From contig NZ_SODP01000005.1 in the NCBI RefSeq assembly GCF_004365355.1, positions 186,001-250,000 on the forward strand: a stretch of DNA of 64,000 bases. Reading direction: 5' to 3'. The translations under genes were made by a program, and so were the position numbers. Below the pieces are notes generated by a model that searched no databases, had not been told where the DNA came from, and saw only the letters and a list, made by a program, of their open reading frames with translations. Positions within the stretch are counted from its first letter, which is position 1. Each line of letters begins with the position of its first letter. This document shows positions 1-8,781 of this stretch, in pieces. The DNA is from Kribbella pratensis. Lineage in GTDB: Bacteria > Actinomycetota > Actinomycetes > Propionibacteriales > Kribbellaceae.

Positions 1-395
1 CGGCGCTCGTGCTGACCTACTCGTCGTACGTCGCCGAGGTGTTCCGTGCCGGCATCGAATCGGTGCATCCGTCGCAGCGGGCGGCGGCGCGCTCGCTCGG
101 GCTGACCTACCGCCAGACGCTGCGCTTCGTCGTACTCCCGCAGGCCGTCCGCCGGGTGATGCCGCCGTTGCTGAACGACTTCGTCAGCCTGCAGAAGGAC
201 TCCGGACTGATCGCCGTGCTCGGCGTCATCGACGCGATCCGCGCCGCCCAGCTCGAGACGGCCGAGGACTTCAACTTCACGCCGTACGTCGTGGCCGGCC
301 TGCTGTTCGTCGCGCTGACGATCCCGCTGACCAGGCTGACCGATTACGTCGCCCGGCGCCAGGGCTGGTACGGCGGGGGAGGCGGTCCGGTATGA
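1..395 (+). CDS. Polar amino-acid ABC transporter permease, C-terminal part
   Basis: The 5' end lies outside the window; the frame is open from base 3. The visible 131 residues carry the inner-membrane-permease EAA-loop region of HisM/GlnP-type permeases (GIESVHPSQRAAARSLGL, then FVVLPQAVRRVMPPLLNDF, then KDSGL), followed by the last membrane segment. It would form the channel of an amino-acid importer in the cytoplasmic membrane. Its stop overlaps the start of the ATPase gene (ATGA at 392-395), so the two are translationally coupled; the periplasmic-type binding protein is presumably upstream. Substrate cannot be told from this fragment. Confidence 0.9.
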   Translation, partial: ALVLTYSSYVAEVFRAGIESVHPSQRAAARSLGLTYRQTLRFVVLPQAVRRVMPPLLNDFVSLQKDSGLIAVLGVIDAIRAAQLETAEDFNFTPYVVAGLLFVALTIPLTRLTDYVARRQGWYGGGGGPV

Positions 396-1135
396 GCCTG
401 CTCTCCTTGCGTGGAGTACGGAAGGTGTACGGCGAGAACGTCGTACTGGACGGGTTCGATCTGGACGTCGACGCGGGGGAGTGCGTCGTACTGATCGGCG
501 CCTCCGGATCGGGGAAGTCGACGTTGTTGCGGTGCGTGAACCTGCTCGAGACGGTCGACGATGGCGTGGTCGAGCTCGCCGGCGTGGACATCACGGATCC
601 GCGCGTCGACGCCGACAAGGTGCGCTCGGGGATCGGGATCGTTTTCCAGTCGTACAACCTGTTCCCGCATCTGAGCGTGCTCGACAACATCACGCTGGCG
701 CCGATCCGCGTGCACGGCGTACGGCGGGAGGTCGCGCGGGCCCGCGCGCTGGAGATGCTGGAGCGGGTCGGGCTGGCCGACAAGGCCACGGCCAAGCCCG
801 ACGAGCTGTCCGGCGGTCAGCAGCAGCGGGCCGCGATCGCCCGCGCGATGGTGAACTCGCCCCAGCTGATGCTGCTCGACGAGGTCACCTCGGCGCTCGA
901 CCCCGAGCTTGTCGGCGAGGTGCTGGACCTGCTCCGCGAGCTGAAGTCCGAGGGCATGACGATGCTCGTCTGCACGCACGAGATGGCCTTCGCCCGCGAC
1001 GTCGCGGACCGCGTCTGCTTCCTCCACCACGGCCGCCCGCTCGAGGTCGGCCCGCCCGCCCAGGTCCTGGACGCACCCCGCGAGGCGCGAACCAGGGAGT
1101 TCCTGAGCCGGGTCAGCGGGACGACAGGTAGGTGA
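392..1135 (+). CDS. Polar amino-acid ABC transporter ATP-binding protein
   Basis: A 247-residue ATPase of the GlnQ/HisP class that energises the permease encoded just upstream. Walker A GASGSGKST is at residues 36-44, the Q-loop (VFQSYNLFPH) near 84-93, the signature LSGGQQQR at 139-146, Walker B LMLLDE at 159-164 and the switch histidine in THEM near 206. Length is normal for the family. The ATG overlaps the permease stop by 4 nt. Its 3' end runs 23 bp into the 3' end of the convergent response-regulator gene, with no terminator visible between them. Confidence 0.95.
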   Translation: MSLLSLRGVRKVYGENVVLDGFDLDVDAGECVVLIGASGSGKSTLLRCVNLLETVDDGVVELAGVDITDPRVDADKVRSGIGIVFQSYNLFPHLSVLDNITLAPIRVHGVRREVARARALEMLERVGLADKATAKPDELSGGQQQRAAIARAMVNSPQLMLLDEVTSALDPELVGEVLDLLRELKSEGMTMLVCTHEMAFARDVADRVCFLHHGRPLEVGPPAQVLDAPREARTREFLSRVSGTTGR

Positions 1136-1760
1136 GGACGGCGATCACGCGGCGGTTGTCGTCCTCGGACGGGGGCAGGTCGAGCTTGGCGAAGATGTTG
1201 TTGGTGTGCTTGCTGACCGCCTTCTCGGTGACGAACAGTGCACTCGCGATCGCGGCGTTCGAGCGTCCCTCGGCCATCAGACCGAGGACCTCGGACTCGC
1301 GCGGGGTGAGCCGGCCGATCGGCTCGTCGCGGGTGTTGCGGGCCAGTAGCTGACCGATCACGTCCGGGTCCATCGCGGTGCCGCCGCCCGCAACCCGGCG
1401 TACCGCGTCGAGGAACTCGGCGACGTTCGACACCCGGTCCTTGAGCAGGTACCCGACGCCGCCACCACCGCCGGTGAGGAGCTCGCGCGCGTACAGCTGC
1501 TCGACGTACTGCGACAGCACGAGGATCGGCAGACCGGGCACCTGGCTGCGGGCCTCGATCGCCGCCTTCAGGCCCTCGTCGGTGAACGTCGGTGGCAGCC
1601 GGACATCGACCACGGCGACGTCCGGCCGGTGCTCCACCAGGGCGGGCACCAGCCGGGGTCCGTTGTCGACCGCCTCCACGACCTCGAAGTCGTGCGCCTC
1701 CAGCAGGCGGATCAGGCCGTCCCGGAGGAGGGCGTGGTCTTCAGCGATGAGGACTCGCAA
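1113..1760 (-). CDS. LuxR/NarL-family response regulator
   Basis: A 215-residue two-component regulator. The receiver has the acidic pair E7-D8, phospho-acceptor D52 (VAVVDVRLP) and K107 in LLKDRV; the C-terminus is a LuxR-type helix-turn-helix (LTPRESEVLGLMAEG, then VTEKAVSKHTNNIFAKL). I choose the TTG at 1760 because the conserved receiver start RVLIAEDH follows at once and GGAG lies 5 nt upstream; the frame stays open further 5' only through the kinase gene. It overlaps the end of the kinase gene by 49 nt, so the pair is co-translated. A poly-Gly stretch at about 97-101 interrupts the receiver alpha4-beta5 area, which is odd but in frame. Likely targets include the divergent desaturase (inference). 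Confidence 0.9.
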   Translation of the reverse strand: MRVLIAEDHALLRDGLIRLLEAHDFEVVEAVDNGPRLVPALVEHRPDVAVVDVRLPPTFTDEGLKAAIEARSQVPGLPILVLSQYVEQLYARELLTGGGGGVGYLLKDRVSNVAEFLDAVRRVAGGGTAMDPDVIGQLLARNTRDEPIGRLTPRESEVLGLMAEGRSNAAIASALFVTEKAVSKHTNNIFAKLDLPPSEDDNRRVIAVLTYLSSR

Positions 1761-3010
1761 GGCAGCTCCATGATCACGGTGGTCGGCCCGGCGCTCGGGC
1801 TCACCACGGTCAACGTACCGTCGAAGGCGGCCAGCCGCCTTTCGATACCGTACAGACCACCACCGGGCCTGATCACTGCACCGCCGACCCCGTCGTCGCC
1901 GACGATCATGTGCAGCTTCTCGTCCTCGTGGGTGATCTGGATCCACGCGGTGGTCGCGGCGGAGTACTTGACGGTGTTCGCGAGGCACTCGGCCACAGCG
2001 AAGTACGCCGCGGACTCGACCGGCGCGGGCGGCCGGCCCGGTACGTCGTAGGTGACGTCGACCTTGAACGGGCAGGACATCGCCAGCGCCTTGACCGCGC
2101 CGTCGAGACCGCGGTCGGCCAGCACCGGCGGGTGGATCCCGCGGACCAGGTCACGCAGCTCGGACAGCGCAGTACTCGCCGACTCGCGGGCCTCGGTGAG
2201 AAGGGCGGCCGCCTGGGCCGGGTCGCGGGCGACCATCTCCTCGGCCATGCCGAGGTTCATGCTCAGCGCGGCCAGCCGAGCCTGCGCGCCGTCGTGCAGG
2301 TCACGCTCGATCCGGCGCAGCTCGGCCGCCTGGGTGTCGACGGTCTCGGCGCGGGACTCGGCCAGCTCGCGGACCCGCATCGCCAGCTTCGCGCTCTCGG
2401 TCGGGCCGAGCAGCGAGCGGGCCAGGAAGGCGTTCGCCTTGAGCAGCCGCTCGCCGGCGGCCTGCCAGATCAGGAACGCGATCAGCGCGACCGGCATCAG
2501 CAGGAAGCTGGTCCAGAAGTTCACCGTGAGCAACCCGCCGAACGGCTCGGTGAACACGCCCTCCGGCGTCACGCCGACGAGCAGCGGGTAGACGAGATAG
2601 AAGAGCATGGCCAGGAACAGCACAGCGCTCAGCAGGCACAGCGTGAACCCGATGACGGCGTTCACGAGCAGCCAGATGATGTCCCGCCAGGTCTGCGGGT
2701 CGGTGAGGATCGTCCGCAGCCGCATCAGCATGCCGGGCATCGGGGGCTGCTTGTACGGCCGGGGGATCCGCTCGCCGAGGAAGCCCGCGAGGATCGTCCG
2801 GTGGCAGTTGGCGAACCAGCGCGCGGCCGGCACCACCACGAGCAGCAGCGGGATGCCTACCCACACCGCGATCAGCGGCACGGAGACCACGCTGAGCACG
2901 AACAGAGCGATGCCCAGCTCGGCCAGGATCGCCAGGAACAGCGCGATCCAGGGCTGCGCAAGCTTGGGATACCGCATCGGCGGTGCTTCGGTGGTCACGA
3001 CGGTGCTCAT
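1712..3010 (-). CDS. DesK/NarX-type sensor histidine kinase
   Basis: A 432-residue membrane kinase. The N-terminal half has four or five hydrophobic segments (about 22-62, 111-146, 164-183), resembling the 'putative sensor' domain of actinobacterial HisKA_3 kinases. A short linker is followed by the dimerisation/phosphoacceptor motif RIERDLHDGAQARL with H239, then a HATPase with N-box (AVAECLANTVKYS) and G-boxes (VGDDGVGGA, GGGLYGIERR). It should phosphorylate the adjacent LuxR-type regulator. It is divergent from a fatty-acid desaturase, like Bacillus desK-desR next to des; multi-pass topology without an extracytoplasmic domain fits sensing of the bilayer itself, but that is inference. Confidence 0.88.
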   Translation of the reverse strand: MSTVVTTEAPPMRYPKLAQPWIALFLAILAELGIALFVLSVVSVPLIAVWVGIPLLLVVVPAARWFANCHRTILAGFLGERIPRPYKQPPMPGMLMRLRTILTDPQTWRDIIWLLVNAVIGFTLCLLSAVLFLAMLFYLVYPLLVGVTPEGVFTEPFGGLLTVNFWTSFLLMPVALIAFLIWQAAGERLLKANAFLARSLLGPTESAKLAMRVRELAESRAETVDTQAAELRRIERDLHDGAQARLAALSMNLGMAEEMVARDPAQAAALLTEARESASTALSELRDLVRGIHPPVLADRGLDGAVKALAMSCPFKVDVTYDVPGRPPAPVESAAYFAVAECLANTVKYSAATTAWIQITHEDEKLHMIVGDDGVGGAVIRPGGGLYGIERRLAAFDGTLTVVSPSAGPTTVIMELPCESSSLKTTPSSGTA

Positions 3011-3057
3011 GCCTCCATCATGACTCAGCGTGTGCTCAGGCGCGGTGGTGTTAAGTC

Positions 3058-3073
3058 CCCTCTGGCCGGAGGG
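3058..3073. promoter_or_regulatory. Near-palindrome between kinase and desaturase
   Basis: CCCTCTGGCCGGAGGG is a 16-bp near-perfect dyad (two mismatched inner positions) in the 131-bp divergent intergenic region. A LuxR-type response regulator dimer would bind a dyad of about this size, so this is a candidate operator for the neighbouring two-component system. I see no convincing -35/-10 pair around it. Confidence 0.3.
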
Positions 3074-3141
3074 CTGCCACCCCCCGGCATCTGGGTAGTA
3101 GCGCTCATGTTTTCAGCGGTGCCGAGGATGAGGCTGGATAC

Positions 3142-4161
3142 ATGACAGCGACAGTGACCCCACCAGGGACCAAGGGCAGCGACTTCTCGCCACTGCTCAG
3201 GGAGATCAAGGCCGCGGGCCTGCTCGAACGCCGTACGGCGGCGTACGCGATGGCGATCGGGATCAACGTCGGCCTGATGGCCCTCACCTGGGCAGCGATC
3301 GCGGCGGTCGGCGCCTCGTGGTGGGTGGTGCTGCTCGCCCTGCCGCTGGGGATCCTGACCACCCGGGCGGCGTTCTTCGGGCACGACGCCGGTCACCAGC
3401 AGATCGCCAGCTCGCGCAAGCTGCACGACTGGATCGGCATGCTGCACGGCAACGTCGTACTCGGGATGAGCTACGCCTGGTGGAACGACAAGCACAACCG
3501 CCACCACGCCAACCCGAACCACACCGACAAGGACCCGGATGTCGGCGAGGGTGTGTTCGTCTGGACGCTCCAGCAGGCCGAGGGCCGCAAGGGGCTGGAG
3601 GGCTGGCTCACGCGTAACCAGGCGCGGGTCTTCTTCCCGCTGCTCACGCTCGAGGGCTTCAACCTCAAGGTGTCGAGCATCCGCTTCCTGCTGGCTCGTC
3701 GCCGTACGCATCAGCTCGAGCTCGGCCTGATGGCCGCGCACGTGGTGCTGTACCTGACCGCGCTGTTCCTGATCATGTCGCCGGCGCAGGCGCTGGTGTT
3801 CGCGCTGGTGCATCACATGGTGTTCGGGCTGCACCTCGGCAGCGTGTTCGCGCCGAACCACAAGGGCATGGAGATGCCCGACGACGACAGCAACTGGGGT
3901 CATCTCGAGAAGCAGGTCCTGACGTCCCGCAACGTCAACGGCGGGCTGGTTACCGACTGGATGATGGGCGGGCTCAACTACCAGATCGAGCACCACCTCT
4001 TCCCGAGCATGCCGCGGGCCAACCTCAGATTCGCCCAGCCGATCGTCCGCGCGTACTGCGAGCGCATCGGAATGCCCTATGTCTCGACGGGTTTGATCGA
4101 TTCGTATCGCATGGGGTTGCGCCATATGCACGACGTCGGCGAGGAGCTGCGCGCGGCCTGA
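3142..4161 (+). CDS. Membrane fatty-acid desaturase (acyl-lipid/acyl-CoA type)
   Basis: A 339-residue integral-membrane di-iron desaturase that introduces a double bond in fatty acyl chains. All three histidine boxes are present: HDAGH (81-85), HNRHH (118-122) and QIEHH (281-285); a Q in the third box is the hallmark of the front-end/DesA3-like group. There is no fused cytochrome b5 or ferredoxin reductase domain, so an external electron donor is needed. Membrane segments lie at about 35-75 and 192-235. Start ATG 3142 has GAGG 8 nt upstream. Its position opposite a DesK-like kinase suggests membrane-fluidity control. Regioselectivity cannot be inferred. Confidence 0.92.
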   Translation: MTATVTPPGTKGSDFSPLLREIKAAGLLERRTAAYAMAIGINVGLMALTWAAIAAVGASWWVVLLALPLGILTTRAAFFGHDAGHQQIASSRKLHDWIGMLHGNVVLGMSYAWWNDKHNRHHANPNHTDKDPDVGEGVFVWTLQQAEGRKGLEGWLTRNQARVFFPLLTLEGFNLKVSSIRFLLARRRTHQLELGLMAAHVVLYLTALFLIMSPAQALVFALVHHMVFGLHLGSVFAPNHKGMEMPDDDSNWGHLEKQVLTSRNVNGGLVTDWMMGGLNYQIEHHLFPSMPRANLRFAQPIVRAYCERIGMPYVSTGLIDSYRMGLRHMHDVGEELRAA

Positions 4162-4211
4162 GCTGACTGCTGCCGGGGTGACCTGGCTCATACGGCTAGC
4201 CTTGAAGAGCT

Positions 4212-4505
4212 ATGTCGCGCAGAAGGCCTTCCAAGTGGCAGCGGCCGGTCAGTGACCGGCCGCTGCTCGGTGGTACCCAGTCGCGTGAGGTGAAGGCCGA
4301 CGGCGAGTGGAACGTCCGGCGGGTCTCCGGGTCCGCGTCCGCGAAGTCGTACCGTTGCCCGGGCTGCGACCAGCTGATCCCGCCCGTCACCCCGCACGTC
4401 GTGGTGTGGCCGGACAACCCGAGCCTGCTCGGCGCCATCGGCGGCGCCCAGTCGCTCGACGAGCGGCGTCACTGGCACACTGCGTGCTGGCAACGCAGCC
4501 GCTGA
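4212..4505 (+). CDS. Small conserved actinobacterial protein with zinc-ribbon-like motif
   Basis: A 97-residue basic protein starting with an Arg-rich segment. It contains CPGC (about residues 49-52) and a terminal HWHTAC block, so four Cys/His ligands could bind one metal ion. Related small proteins are common in actinobacteria and are often labelled 'ATP/GTP-binding' without a P-loop; none is visible here. ATG 4212 has GAAGAG a few bases upstream. It sits 47 nt before a hydrolase gene on the same strand. No function can be assigned. Confidence 0.7.
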   Translation: MSRRRPSKWQRPVSDRPLLGGTQSREVKADGEWNVRRVSGSASAKSYRCPGCDQLIPPVTPHVVVWPDNPSLLGAIGGAQSLDERRHWHTACWQRSR

Positions 4506-4552
4506 TCTCGGCACGGGTCTCGGCACTGATCTCCGCACGGAAAGGTGTCTGC

Positions 4553-5320
4553 ATGAAGCTTCCGGTCACGTCGTACGGCGACACCGGTACGCCGGTCGTG
4601 GTGATGCACGGGCTGTTCGGCTCCGGGCGGAACTGGATGACCGCCGCGCGCCGGCTGGCCGACAAGCACCGGGTGTTCGCGTTCGACCTGCGCAACCACG
4701 GGACCTCGCCACACGTCGATACGATGAGCTACCCGGAGATGGCCGCCGATGTCCGCGAGACCATCGAGTCGCTCGGGGTCGGGCCGGTCGCGCTGGTCGG
4801 GCACTCGATGGGTGGCAAGACCGCGATGCTGACTGCGCTGCAGTACCCGGAGGTGGTCGAGCGGCTCGTCGTCGTCGATGCGGCTCCGGTCGAGTATCCG
4901 CCTGCCTTCGTCGAGTACGCGCAGGCGATGCGGAACGCCGACCTGTCGTCGGTCGCCCGTCGTGCCGAGGTGGACGCGCAGCTGGTCGACGCCGTACCCA
5001 CGCCCGGGACCCGTGCGTTTCTGTTGCAGAACCTGATCCTCGACGCCGACGGTGCTCGGTGGCGGCCGAACCTTCCGGTGATCGAGGCCGCACTGCCGGC
5101 CATCTCCGGCTGGCCCGCGGAGGCGGCCGGTCTGCGGTACGACGGACCGACGCTGTTCATCTTCGGCGGGAAGTCCGACTACGTGCAGCAGGACCATCGC
5201 GCGACGATCGCCGCATACTTCCCGCACGTCCAGTACGCCGAGGTTCCCGAGGCCGGGCACTGGGTTCACGCCGAGCGGCTCGACGACTTCCTGGCCGCGC
5301 TCACGCCGTTCCTCGGGTGA
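4553..5320 (+). CDS. YbfF-like alpha/beta-hydrolase (esterase)
   Basis: A 255-residue soluble alpha/beta hydrolase. The oxyanion region HGLFGSGRNW (19-28), nucleophile elbow GHSMGGK (83-89, S85) and C-terminal GHWVHAE (H236) form the family pattern, and DLRNHGTSP plus PVEYPP closely match the E. coli YbfF / ABHD11 group of acyl-ester or acyl-CoA hydrolases. The frame is open upstream to 4307, but ATG 4553 is preceded by AAAGG 7 nt away and begins exactly at the conserved fold, so it is chosen. The natural substrate is unknown. Confidence 0.88.
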   Translation: MKLPVTSYGDTGTPVVVMHGLFGSGRNWMTAARRLADKHRVFAFDLRNHGTSPHVDTMSYPEMAADVRETIESLGVGPVALVGHSMGGKTAMLTALQYPEVVERLVVVDAAPVEYPPAFVEYAQAMRNADLSSVARRAEVDAQLVDAVPTPGTRAFLLQNLILDADGARWRPNLPVIEAALPAISGWPAEAAGLRYDGPTLFIFGGKSDYVQQDHRATIAAYFPHVQYAEVPEAGHWVHAERLDDFLAALTPFLG

Positions 5321-5328
5321 CCCCTGGT

Positions 5329-5378
5329 AAACGTTTGTCCGTAATCCATTGACCTTCGCCCGAAATCGTCGGTAAGTT
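5329..5378 (+). promoter_or_regulatory. Promoter and candidate operator of the NamZ operon
   Basis: TTGACC (5349-5354) and TAAGTT (5373-5378) are separated by 18 bp and fit a housekeeping sigma promoter, with a predicted start some 40 bp before the NamZ start codon. Just upstream, GGTAAACGTTTGTC has a palindromic core AAACGTTT (5329-5336) with a central CG, the layout of LacI-family operators that control sugar operons. No LacI-type gene is in the window. Confidence 0.5.
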
Positions 5379-5427
5379 TTCAACCCAGTTCCTGCAGGAT
5401 CCATGATCTGGGTTGGTGGTGGCGGCG

Positions 5428-6534
5428 ATGATGGTCCGGACCGGCGCACAGCGTCTGGCCGAGGACCGGGGGCTGGTGCCCGACGGGCGCCTCGGACTGA
5501 TCACGAACTTCACCGGCGTGCTGCCGGACCTCACGCCGACCTCGGTCGCGTTGCGTGCGGCCGGTCTGCCGCTGGCGGCGTTGTTCGGTCCCGAGCACGG
5601 CCTCCGCGGTACGGCGCAAGCGGGTGCGAGTGAAGGTGAAGGAGTCGACCCCGACACCGGGCTCCCGGTCTTCGACACCTATCTGCGGCAGGGGCGGGAG
5701 CTCGACGACCTGTTCTCCGGTGTCGACGTGCTGCTGTTCGACATCCAGGACATCGGGACGCGGTTCTACACCTACGTCTGGACGATGTACGACTGCCAGC
5801 AGGCGGCGGCGCGGCTTGGTATGCCATTCGTCGTCCTCGACCGGCCGAACCCGCTCGGCGGTGTCCGGGTCGAAGGACCGCTGCTGCAGCCGGGGTTCGA
5901 GAGCTTCGTCGGGCGGGCGCCGATTCCCTTGCGGCACGGGCTGACCGTCGGGGAGCTCGCCCGGCAGTTGGGTGAGGCAACGGTCATCCCGGTGGACGGC
6001 TGGACCCGCGAGTCGTCGGGGACCGGTCTGCCATGGGTGCCGCCGTCGCCGAACATGCCGACGCCGGACACAGCATTGGTATACCCCGGGACGGGCTTGT
6101 TCGAGGGGACGAACCTCAGCGAGGGTCGCGGTACGACGCGACCCTTCGAGACGATCGGGGCGCCGTACGTCGACGATCGGCTCGTGCCGGCGTTGTCGGC
6201 GTGTGAGCTGCCGGGCGTGATCTTCCGGCGGACCTGGTTCGAGCCGGTGTTCAGCAAGTACGCCGGCCAGGCGGTGTCCGGCGTACAGCTGCATGTTGTC
6301 GATCGGGATGCGTTCGAGCCGGTGCGGACCGCGCTGGTGATGCTCCGGGTGCTGAACGAGCTGTATCCGGGCGACTTCGGGATGCTGCCGTCACTCGACA
6401 GGCTGTGGGGCTCGGACTCGCTGCGCAAGGCCCTCGAGGCCGGCGACGACCCGGTCGATCTCTTGCCTGCGGCAACCACACCCGCGGGTTGGGTGGGACC
6501 TGACGTGCTTCTCTACGAAGGGACTGCTGGATGA
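5428..6534 (+). CDS. namZ: NamZ-like exo-beta-N-acetylmuramidase (DUF1343, GH171)
   Basis: A 368-residue protein of the DUF1343 family, whose Bacillus member NamZ cleaves terminal MurNAc from peptidoglycan-derived disaccharides. Family hallmarks: LITNFTGV near the N-terminus, the GPEHGLRG motif with the presumed catalytic Glu, DIQDIGTRFYTY, DRPNPLGG and the late EGTNLSEGRGTTRPFE block. No signal peptide is visible, so unlike the secreted Bacillus enzyme it should act in the cytoplasm on imported material. Adjacent ATGs at 5428 and 5431 are possible starts (a TTG at 5413 is also in frame). It is first in an operon and its stop overlaps the next start (ATGA). Confidence 0.88.
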   Translation: MMVRTGAQRLAEDRGLVPDGRLGLITNFTGVLPDLTPTSVALRAAGLPLAALFGPEHGLRGTAQAGASEGEGVDPDTGLPVFDTYLRQGRELDDLFSGVDVLLFDIQDIGTRFYTYVWTMYDCQQAAARLGMPFVVLDRPNPLGGVRVEGPLLQPGFESFVGRAPIPLRHGLTVGELARQLGEATVIPVDGWTRESSGTGLPWVPPSPNMPTPDTALVYPGTGLFEGTNLSEGRGTTRPFETIGAPYVDDRLVPALSACELPGVIFRRTWFEPVFSKYAGQAVSGVQLHVVDRDAFEPVRTALVMLRVLNELYPGDFGMLPSLDRLWGSDSLRKALEAGDDPVDLLPAATTPAGWVGPDVLLYEGTAG

Positions 6535-7499
6535 CGATCCGCTCGTTCCAGGTCGGCGACGGACCGGCCATCGCCGACGGATGGACCGCCGCCGCGCCGG
6601 CGGACCCGATCTCCTACCAGCGGTTTCGCGACCTGTTCCTGCTCGATCGGAACTTCGACGCGGCCGGGCTGCAGGTGGCCGTGATCGATGATCAGATCGT
6701 CGGCGCGGCGTACGCGGTTCGGCGGTTGATCGCGGTCGACGCCGATGATCTCGAGCCGGCGGCCGGGTGGATCCCGTTCTTCTTCGTACATCCGGAGTAC
6801 CGGCGACGCGGTATCGGTCGCTCGTTGTTGTCGGCGGCAATGGATTGGCTGCGGTCGCACGGGCGGTCCGAGGTCTTCTTCTCGTCGTACACGCCGAACT
6901 ACTTCCTCCCAGGCCTGGACAGCGCTCGCTATCCGGACGCCGCTCGGTTGCTGGCCGACCTGGGTTTCGAGCGGCAGTACGACGCCGTCGCGATGGACCG
7001 CGGTCTGGTCGGGTATGCCATTCCGGACGAGGTCCGGAAGCGGATCGATGCGCTGACGGCCGAGGGCTACAGCTTTGGTATACCAACCGACGACGAGCTG
7101 ACGGCGCTGATCACGATCGCCGGCGCGGAGTTCAACCCGGACTGGGCGCGCGCGATCCGCGAGGGCGTCGTGTCCGGTCTGCCGTTGGAGCGCATCGTGG
7201 TGGCGCGCGACCCCGGCCGGGCGATCCTCGGCTGGGCGATGCACGGCACGTACGAAGAGGTGATCGACCGCTTCGGGCCGTTCGGCGTACTGCCGGCCTC
7301 GCGGGGCACCGGGCTCGGGAAGGTCCTGCTGCACCTGACGCTCGAGCGGATGGTTGCCGCCGGCGCCCACTCGGCGTGGTTCCTGTGGACCGGCGAGAAG
7401 TCCGCGGCCGGGCAGCTGTACCTGAAGACGGGGTTCGACATCACCCGCACGTTCACCATCCTCCGGGCGCCTCTGCGCCCGGCTGACTTTGAGGAGTGA
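6531..7499 (+). CDS. Tandem GNAT acetyltransferase
   Basis: A 322-residue protein with two GNAT folds. The first has a strong acetyl-CoA motif A (HPEYRRRGIGRSLL, about residues 83-96); the second, GVLPASRGTGLGKVLLHL (about 254-271), also keeps a Gly-rich pyrophosphate loop, and GEKSAAGQLYLKTGF is a motif-B-like end. The ATG overlaps the NamZ stop by 4 nt, so the two are co-translated. In this setting it could re-acetylate deacetylated glucosamine or muramic acid, or modify an antibiotic-like sugar; the substrate is inference only. Confidence 0.8.
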   Translation: MTIRSFQVGDGPAIADGWTAAAPADPISYQRFRDLFLLDRNFDAAGLQVAVIDDQIVGAAYAVRRLIAVDADDLEPAAGWIPFFFVHPEYRRRGIGRSLLSAAMDWLRSHGRSEVFFSSYTPNYFLPGLDSARYPDAARLLADLGFERQYDAVAMDRGLVGYAIPDEVRKRIDALTAEGYSFGIPTDDELTALITIAGAEFNPDWARAIREGVVSGLPLERIVVARDPGRAILGWAMHGTYEEVIDRFGPFGVLPASRGTGLGKVLLHLTLERMVAAGAHSAWFLWTGEKSAAGQLYLKTGFDITRTFTILRAPLRPADFEE

Positions 7500-7500
7500 C

Positions 7501-8781
7501 ATGCGCATTGCCAGATGTTTGCGGCTTGCCGTTGTCCTGGGGCTCCTGGCTACGAGCGCCGCCTGCGGAGGTGGAAGTGACGCCGGCAGCGGCGGCAAGG
7601 TCGAGCTGACGTTGCTGAGCCACTACAGCGACGGCCCGTCGAAGGACGGGCTGGACAAGATGATCGCCGAGTGGAACAAGGACAACCCGAAGATCCAGGT
7701 GAAGGCACAGGTGGTCAAGTTCGACGACCTGCTCACCACGATGACGGTCCGGCAGACCGGCGGTCGCGGCGCGGACATCGTCAGCGCGTACGGCCTGTGG
7801 GGCGGACAGCTGATGAAGGCGAACGTCGTGGCGAAGGTGCCGGACGATATCGCCACGAAGATCAAGGCGGAGTACAGCCCGGCCGCGCTCGGCGCGGTGA
7901 CCACCGGCGACACGCTCCTCGGCTACCCGACCGAGCTCAACACCTACGTGCTCTTCTACAACAAGAAGATCCTCGCCGCGGCCGGTATCACCAAGCCGCC
8001 GACGACCTGGGCCGAACTCGCCGACGACGCGAAGAAGACCGTGAAGCGGGATGCCAAGGGCAACATCCAGGTCGAGGGCCTGAGCCTGATCCAGGACGGC
8101 GACAACAAGTCGGTCCACCCGTTCCTGTCGCTGCTCGACTCGGCCGGCGGCACGTTCCTCGGCACGGACGGCACACCGCAGTTCGACAACGACCAGGGCA
8201 AGGCCGCGCTGAAGTTCGAGGGCGACCTGGCGGCCGCGAAGGCGTCGAACACGTCGATCTCACCGACCAAGCAGTTCCGCAGCGGCGGCGTCGCGATGGC
8301 GATCCAGGCCGGCTGGTGGATCGGCAGCCTCAAGACCCAGATGAAGGACAAGTACGCCTCGGACGTCGGCGTGACCGCGATCCCCGGACCGACTCCGGGG
8401 AGCAAGGGCTCACTGGCGTACGGGTTCTTCATGGGCGTTAATCAGCGCAGCAAGCACGCGGACGAGGCGTGGAAGTTCCTGACCTGGCTGAACGAGCACA
8501 AGGCCTCGGGCGGCGATGTCACCGAGACCGGGAAGTGGCTCGCGGACCAGGGCCTGATCCCGCCGCGGACGGCCGACCAGGCGGAGTACAAGAAGTCGTT
8601 GTCCGACCCGAACCTGGCGCCGATCTACGACGCGGCGACGTACGCGATGGCCGAGCCGAACCAGCCGGGGGCCTACGAGGCGAAGACCGCGCTGCACAAC
8701 GCGATCATGACGGTGCTTGCCGATGGCAAGAATCCGGACGATGCGCTGGCGCAGGCGGCGAAGGCCGTCAAGCCACAATGA
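7501..8781 (+). CDS. Sugar ABC transporter substrate-binding lipoprotein
   Basis: A 426-residue extracellular solute-binding protein (family 1, CUT1 systems). The signal peptide MRIARC...LLATSAAC ends in a lipobox with Cys22, so the mature protein is lipid-anchored outside the membrane. Mature features include the usual ELTLLSHYS start, GYPTELNTYVLFYNKK hinge strand and AWKFLTWLNE near the C-terminus. ATG 7501 has GAGGAG 5 nt upstream (an in-frame TTG at 7489 is less likely). Its stop overlaps the permease start (ATGA). Linked enzymes suggest an amino-sugar ligand such as MurNAc-GlcNAc or chitobiose (inference). Confidence 0.93.
   Translation: MRIARCLRLAVVLGLLATSAACGGGSDAGSGGKVELTLLSHYSDGPSKDGLDKMIAEWNKDNPKIQVKAQVVKFDDLLTTMTVRQTGGRGADIVSAYGLWGGQLMKANVVAKVPDDIATKIKAEYSPAALGAVTTGDTLLGYPTELNTYVLFYNKKILAAAGITKPPTTWAELADDAKKTVKRDAKGNIQVEGLSLIQDGDNKSVHPFLSLLDSAGGTFLGTDGTPQFDNDQGKAALKFEGDLAAAKASNTSISPTKQFRSGGVAMAIQAGWWIGSLKTQMKDKYASDVGVTAIPGPTPGSKGSLAYGFFMGVNQRSKHADEAWKFLTWLNEHKASGGDVTETGKWLADQGLIPPRTADQAEYKKSLSDPNLAPIYDAATYAMAEPNQPGAYEAKTALHNAIMTVLADGKNPDDALAQAAKAVKPQ

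Noticed and set aside
4307..4552. N-terminal extension of the YbfF-like hydrolase
   Set aside because: It overlaps the zinc-ribbon-like gene in another frame; ATG 4553 has a ribosome site and starts the fold.
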